A stretch of 40,198 bases of DNA from a virus: positions 1 to 40,198 of IMG/VR virus record IMGVR_UViG_3300050821_006725; one strand, given 5' to 3'. This document shows positions 37,125-40,198 of this stretch, one piece after another. Below the pieces are notes generated by a model. It ran no database searches, was not told where the DNA came from, and saw only the letters and a program-made list of their open reading frames with translations. Numbering within the stretch: position 1 is the stretch's first letter; each line of letters begins with the position of its first letter. The position numbers were made by a program, and so were the translations under genes.

Positions 37125-38795
37125 GTGATCATCCCGCACGCTCCCGCGGATGCCTTCGCCTTCTATCAGGATACGATGCGCAAGTGCACGGCGACGCGCA
37201 GCGAGAGACGCGCCCGCTACAACACGCTGCGCATGTACTACTCCTACGGCGCGGACCCTTCGCAGACTCAAGGGCCGGTGTACAACAAAATTTTCAGTTC
37301 TGTCGATCAAGTAGCCTCCTTCATGTACAGCCACGAGACGACGCGCTTTACGATCGAACTAGGAGAGTCCGTATCGACCGATTCGAAGGTCGGGGAGACT
37401 CGGAAAATTCCCGCGATGAAGTACGCGCTCTCGAAGGAATGGAACGCGAGCAACACCGACATCATTTTTGGATCCTCGATCCTCTGGGCCTTTGCCTTAG
37501 GATCCATGTTCGTGAAAGCAATCCCCGGCACCAAGGGCTCGATCATGCCGGGCGTGGTGGATCCGGAGGACCTCTCCGTGCTTCGCGAGGATGTGATGGG
37601 CCTGTATAACCAAGAGGCCTTCGTTCACTCCTACCTGATCACGAAAACCCAGCTCGCCAACGAACTCACCATGGCGGAGCACAAGCGTAAGGGCGAGATC
37701 TTGGAGCGCGTCACCGGTTCCCCGCGCACGCAAAACCAAGGCGATGGCGGCGTGTTCGATCACATCGTGGTCTCGGCCGTGACGCCCAATATCGTGGGCG
37801 CGCTCAGGGGCGGAATGTGGACCAACATGGCTCAGTTTACGAAAGCGAAGGTCTCCGAGTCATTGATCGAAATGCACGAGCTGTACGTCTTCGATGATGC
37901 GATTGATGACTATCGCATGGTCACGCTCGCCGCGCCCGAGGAGATCATCTGGGATCGGCCGCTAGAGCGCGCTTTCCTAAAAAACGAGTTGCCCTTCGTG
38001 CAGATTTGCCCCAGCCCTAATCCGCACTACTTCTACGGGGACTCGGAAGTGGAGCGCTTGATTCCCTTGCAGGAGAAATTAAACCGCAGGTTGGAAGAGA
38101 TCGATCACTTGTTGGAATTGCAAGCCAAGCCGCCTAAGTCCGCGAGCGGCTACTCCTCGCCGATCGATGAAATTGCGCTCGCGATGGATAGTCCAAACGG
38201 CTTGGTCAACACCGATATGCCGGGCGCCAAGATGGACGTGCATTCTCCAGCAATCCCGGAGGATCTGTACCGCGAGGTGCACGAGATCATCTCGATGTTC
38301 GATGACATCATTGGCCTGACCAACATCAACCAGGGTCGCGGTGAGCCTGGGGTTCGTAGCCAAGGCCACGCCTCGCAGCTCTCTCGACTGGGGAGCTCAC
38401 GCATCAAAAAGCGCGCGCTGGTCATTGAGGATTCCTTGGAAAAACTAGCTACCCTGTACCTGCAAATAAAACGCCGCTACGACAAGCGCCGCATGCGCGC
38501 GACCGAGGGCGAGGAGTTCATCGCCGCGCAGTTCACGGATGATTTCATTGCCAAGGTCGACGCGCACTCCAACTCTCCCATCTTCATGGAGGATCAGACG
38601 GCGCTCGCGTTCAAGTTGTTTGAGGTCAAGGCCATTGATCGGGATGAACTCTTGGACTTAGTCGAAGTGCCGATGCGCGAGTTGCTAAAGGAACGCTTAA
38701 AAGCTAAGATCGAACCGGCGGAAGCCCAGGCGGCGTCCGAGGCTCACAAGCTAGAGGAACGCAAGCTGCAATTGCACGTAGGCGGTAAGAAGTGA
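37125..38795 (+). CDS. Portal protein
   Basis: Protein of 556 residues that forms the dodecameric DNA entry ring. The chain fits short-tailed phage portals: a helical start with 'TRSERRARYNTLRMYY', a long central helix ('IPLQEKLNRRLEEIDHLLEL', about 308-327), 'MFDDIIGLTNINQGRG' (about 391-408) and a helical basic C-terminus. Size and position between terminase and scaffold agree. Starts with GTG right after the previous stop. Confidence 0.88.
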   Translation: MIIPHAPADAFAFYQDTMRKCTATRSERRARYNTLRMYYSYGADPSQTQGPVYNKIFSSVDQVASFMYSHETTRFTIELGESVSTDSKVGETRKIPAMKYALSKEWNASNTDIIFGSSILWAFALGSMFVKAIPGTKGSIMPGVVDPEDLSVLREDVMGLYNQEAFVHSYLITKTQLANELTMAEHKRKGEILERVTGSPRTQNQGDGGVFDHIVVSAVTPNIVGALRGGMWTNMAQFTKAKVSESLIEMHELYVFDDAIDDYRMVTLAAPEEIIWDRPLERAFLKNELPFVQICPSPNPHYFYGDSEVERLIPLQEKLNRRLEEIDHLLELQAKPPKSASGYSSPIDEIALAMDSPNGLVNTDMPGAKMDVHSPAIPEDLYREVHEIISMFDDIIGLTNINQGRGEPGVRSQGHASQLSRLGSSRIKKRALVIEDSLEKLATLYLQIKRRYDKRRMRATEGEEFIAAQFTDDFIAKVDAHSNSPIFMEDQTALAFKLFEVKAIDRDELLDLVEVPMRELLKERLKAKIEPAEAQAASEAHKLEERKLQLHVGGKK

Positions 38796-38833
38796 CACAT
38801 CGCAAAGGACACCGGCGTAAAATGCGCCGCTGA
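38792..38833 (+). CDS. Basic micro-peptide (13 aa)
   Basis: GTG at 38792 overlaps the portal stop (GTGA) and opens a 13-codon frame for MTHRKGHRRKMRR, with eight Arg/Lys residues and two His. The coupling is of the same kind as for the normal genes here. Paired with a second basic 13-mer 92 bases downstream. Translation is unproven. Confidence 0.4.
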   Translation: MTHRKGHRRKMRR

Positions 38834-38925
38834 TTTTGAAGGCTCCCTCAAGGAGCAGATCGCGATCCGTAGTAAGGTCGCGGAGCTATAAGGCCACGGT
38901 CTTGACACTTGAAGGAGAATCCACC

Positions 38926-38967
38926 ATGGCACGACGTGGCCGGCGCGGTAAACACAAGCGCAAGTAA
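38926..38967 (+). CDS. Basic micro-peptide (13 aa) with strong ribosome site
   Basis: A consensus GAAGGAG site lies eight bases before the ATG, opening a 13-codon frame for MARRGRRGKHKRK. The stop is four bases before a strong intrinsic terminator. Perfect signals on both ends for such a short frame argue for a real product. It could bind DNA, RNA or the portal/scaffold during packaging; unknown. Confidence 0.6.
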   Translation: MARRGRRGKHKRK

Positions 38968-38971
38968 GATG

Positions 38972-39002
38972 AACGGCCCCCACTTGCGGGGCCGTTTTTT
39001 TT
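38972..39002 (+). terminator. Strong intrinsic terminator inside the late operon
   Basis: AACGGCCCC, a seven-base loop, GGGGCCGTT and a run of eight T. It follows the second micro-peptide by four bases and lies 19 bases before the next gene. With no promoter visible after it, head genes downstream would need read-through, antitermination or an unseen promoter. Confidence 0.93.
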
Positions 39003-39020
39003 GGGGCACACTTCGGCGCA

Positions 39021-39434
39021 ATGCCGATGCCTCCACCACCTGGCGCTCCTCCCCCTGGCGGCCCACCTGCGCCGATGCCGCAAGGCGCGGGACCTGCGGA
39101 CAACGCGCCGCGCGCCTCCCCGATGATGACCCCGCAAGTTCCGGCCGGCGAGATGGAGGAGGCAAAAGTCCAAGTCTCGATGGCGCTCAAAGTACTGACC
39201 AAAGCGCTGGCCGTTTTCGGACCATCAAACCCCAAAGGTCATGCACTGCTCTCGGCCATCAAGACGCTAGCCAAGACCTTTGGGAGCGATGAGGAATCCA
39301 CGGAGGAGTTGCAACCTGCGGCGATAAAGCAGATGCTCGCAGGTATAGGAGGCCCTGGGACGCCGCCGCCGGGCGGTCCACCTCCGGGAGCGCCACCGGG
39401 ACCACCACCAGCCGCGCCGCCGATGGCGGCTTAA
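39021..39434 (+). CDS. Pro-rich protein between portal and scaffold
   Basis: Protein of 137 residues with Pro/Gly-rich ends (residues 1-40 and 111-137) and a helical core ('AKVQVSMALKVLTKALAVFG', about 48-68). Start ATG 39021 has a weak ribosome site close after the terminator. Proteins of this composition occur between portal and scaffold genes of related phages as I recall; function not known. Confidence 0.7.
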   Translation: MPMPPPPGAPPPGGPPAPMPQGAGPADNAPRASPMMTPQVPAGEMEEAKVQVSMALKVLTKALAVFGPSNPKGHALLSAIKTLAKTFGSDEESTEELQPAAIKQMLAGIGGPGTPPPGGPPPGAPPGPPPAAPPMAA

Positions 39435-39449
39435 AGAGGATCAAGAGAC

Positions 39450-39677
39450 ATGCCAGGCACACGACTTTTCAAACCGAACGACTCGTTGGATGTTCCGGAC
39501 TTGCAGAACAACACCAAGGATCGCGGCATGTTCGTGGTTCCGCCGACCTACGCGGAATTGGGCGGACTCTCAAGCGCCGATGCCACCGGCATCCACAAGA
39601 ACGGCGCGACCATTCGCATGCCGAATGCGACTCAGTCGAAAGTCCCTGAAACCACCACCGCCAAGAAGTCGGCCTAA
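39450..39677 (+). CDS. Small head-region protein (75 aa)
   Basis: Ribosome site AGAGGA lies before the ATG at 39450. The chain is polar with a basic tail ('TTTAKKSA') and no recognised motif. Its stop directly precedes the GTG of the scaffold-like gene. Probably a head component. Confidence 0.65.
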   Translation: MPGTRLFKPNDSLDVPDLQNNTKDRGMFVVPPTYAELGGLSSADATGIHKNGATIRMPNATQSKVPETTTAKKSA

Positions 39678-40178
39678 GTGTCGCTCGAAGACCTCACATC
39701 AGAGCAACGCGCCTACCTCGCCGCCGGCGAGCTGCTCCTCAAGAACCCGGAAGTCGCGATGGAGGCCAAGCGCTTGATCAAGAAAGTCAAGCCCGATGTG
39801 CGCTTTCAGGACTTGGAAACTCACGAGCAGATCGTCGCCTCGACCGCATCCTTGAAGGCCGAGCAGGAAAAGATCACCGAAGCGATCAACAAGGCTAACC
39901 TGGAGCGCAAGTTCGAGGAGCAGCGCGCCAAACTTCGCGCCGATGGGATCGATGTCGAGGCGCTCGAAGCCTTCATGAAGGAAAACGAACTGTATTCCTA
40001 CGAGAAGGCGGCGAAGATTTTCAAGCAGGTGAACCAGTTGGCGCCTGCGACCCCGCACTCGCTCATGCAGGACATGGACTTGCCGGACGCGAAGGCGTTT
40101 TGGCAAGACCCGGTCAAGGCCGCGCGCGCGGAAGCTGAGAAGTATTTCACAGAGCGCGGTATTATCCGGCGCCAGTAA
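39678..40178 (+). CDS. Scaffold-like protein
   Basis: Protein of 166 residues, nearly all helical, with a long charged coiled coil ('SLKAEQEKITEAINKANLERKFEEQRAKL', about 58-90) and a basic C-terminus ending 'ERGIIRRQ'. This composition and its place just before the capsid gene are typical of a head scaffold. Starts with GTG directly after the preceding stop. The last 77 bases are repeated at the left end of the window. Confidence 0.7.
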   Translation: MSLEDLTSEQRAYLAAGELLLKNPEVAMEAKRLIKKVKPDVRFQDLETHEQIVASTASLKAEQEKITEAINKANLERKFEEQRAKLRADGIDVEALEAFMKENELYSYEKAAKIFKQVNQLAPATPHSLMQDMDLPDAKAFWQDPVKAARAEAEKYFTERGIIRRQ

Positions 40179-40198
40179 GGTTTGATTCTCCGTTGAGG
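40102..40198. repeat. Terminal direct repeat, right copy (97 bp)
   Basis: Exact copy of positions 1-97. It includes the end of the scaffold-like gene and the last 37 bases of the opposite-strand HNH gene. Confidence 0.97.

Noticed and set aside
38902-38930. TTGACA upstream of the second micro-peptide as a promoter
   Set aside because: No -10-like element at 16-19 bases downstream; the region there is the ribosome site and start codon.

Overview
The window is one complete, circularly closed or terminally redundant genome of a tailed bacteriophage, about 40.1 kb. Its first 97 bases are repeated exactly as its last 97. The absence of tail-tube, tape-measure and baseplate genes, together with a portal, an SU10/P22-type adaptor and nozzle series and three large ejection-type proteins, points to a short-tailed (podovirus-like) phage. 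A tyrosine integrase and small HTH regulators suggest a temperate lifestyle. An embedded Rz/Rz1 spanin pair and a lipobox lipoprotein indicate a Gram-negative host. GC is high (about 58-60 % by eye), with lower-GC islands in the tail-fibre C-terminal half, the 31.7-32.2 kb non-coding region and an adjacent HNH gene. I cannot name the host.

Layout (circular). Late rightward module: 33360 to the end, then through position 1 to 19943. It holds small zinc proteins, a J-domain protein, large terminase, portal, two 13-codon basic micro-ORFs, a strong intrinsic terminator, a Pro-rich protein, scaffold-like protein, major capsid, head/tail adaptor and nozzle proteins, tail fibre, three ejection-type proteins, an SGNH esterase, a lysis cassette (GH24 endolysin, many small membrane proteins, Rz/Rz1) and a GH5-like glycosidase. 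A four-zinc-finger HNH endonuclease sits on the opposite strand between scaffold and capsid.

Leftward early module: 28746 down to 19894 on the minus strand. It contains about 27 mostly tiny genes joined by ATGA/GTGA overlaps. Recognisable ones are a PDDEXK exonuclease and RecA-like ATPase (recombination pair), a lipoprotein, the integrase, a cupin, a MazG-like protein, an XRE-type HTH protein and several zinc-ribbon proteins. Most of the others are unknown.

Rightward early/replication module: 28805-31686. A Cro-like HTH protein has its own promoter, then a DUF1064-type nuclease, a 41-residue membrane protein, a small HTH protein, a stand-alone CHC2 zinc domain (primase-like) and a RepA-like ATPase. 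It is followed by a 490-base non-coding region with TTGTGCA iterons, a perfect DnaA box and an AT-rich stretch, a likely replication origin. Two HNH endonuclease genes lie between this origin and the late module.

How it fits together: the divergent control region at 28.75-28.81 kb probably launches both early modules. The replication proteins probably act on the adjacent iteron region. The late operon packages DNA, builds the particle and lyses the cell. The least explained parts are the paired basic micro-peptides with the in-operon terminator, the iteron region, a 40-bp frame-changing tandem duplication between two ejection genes, and the many uncharacterised small leftward genes.
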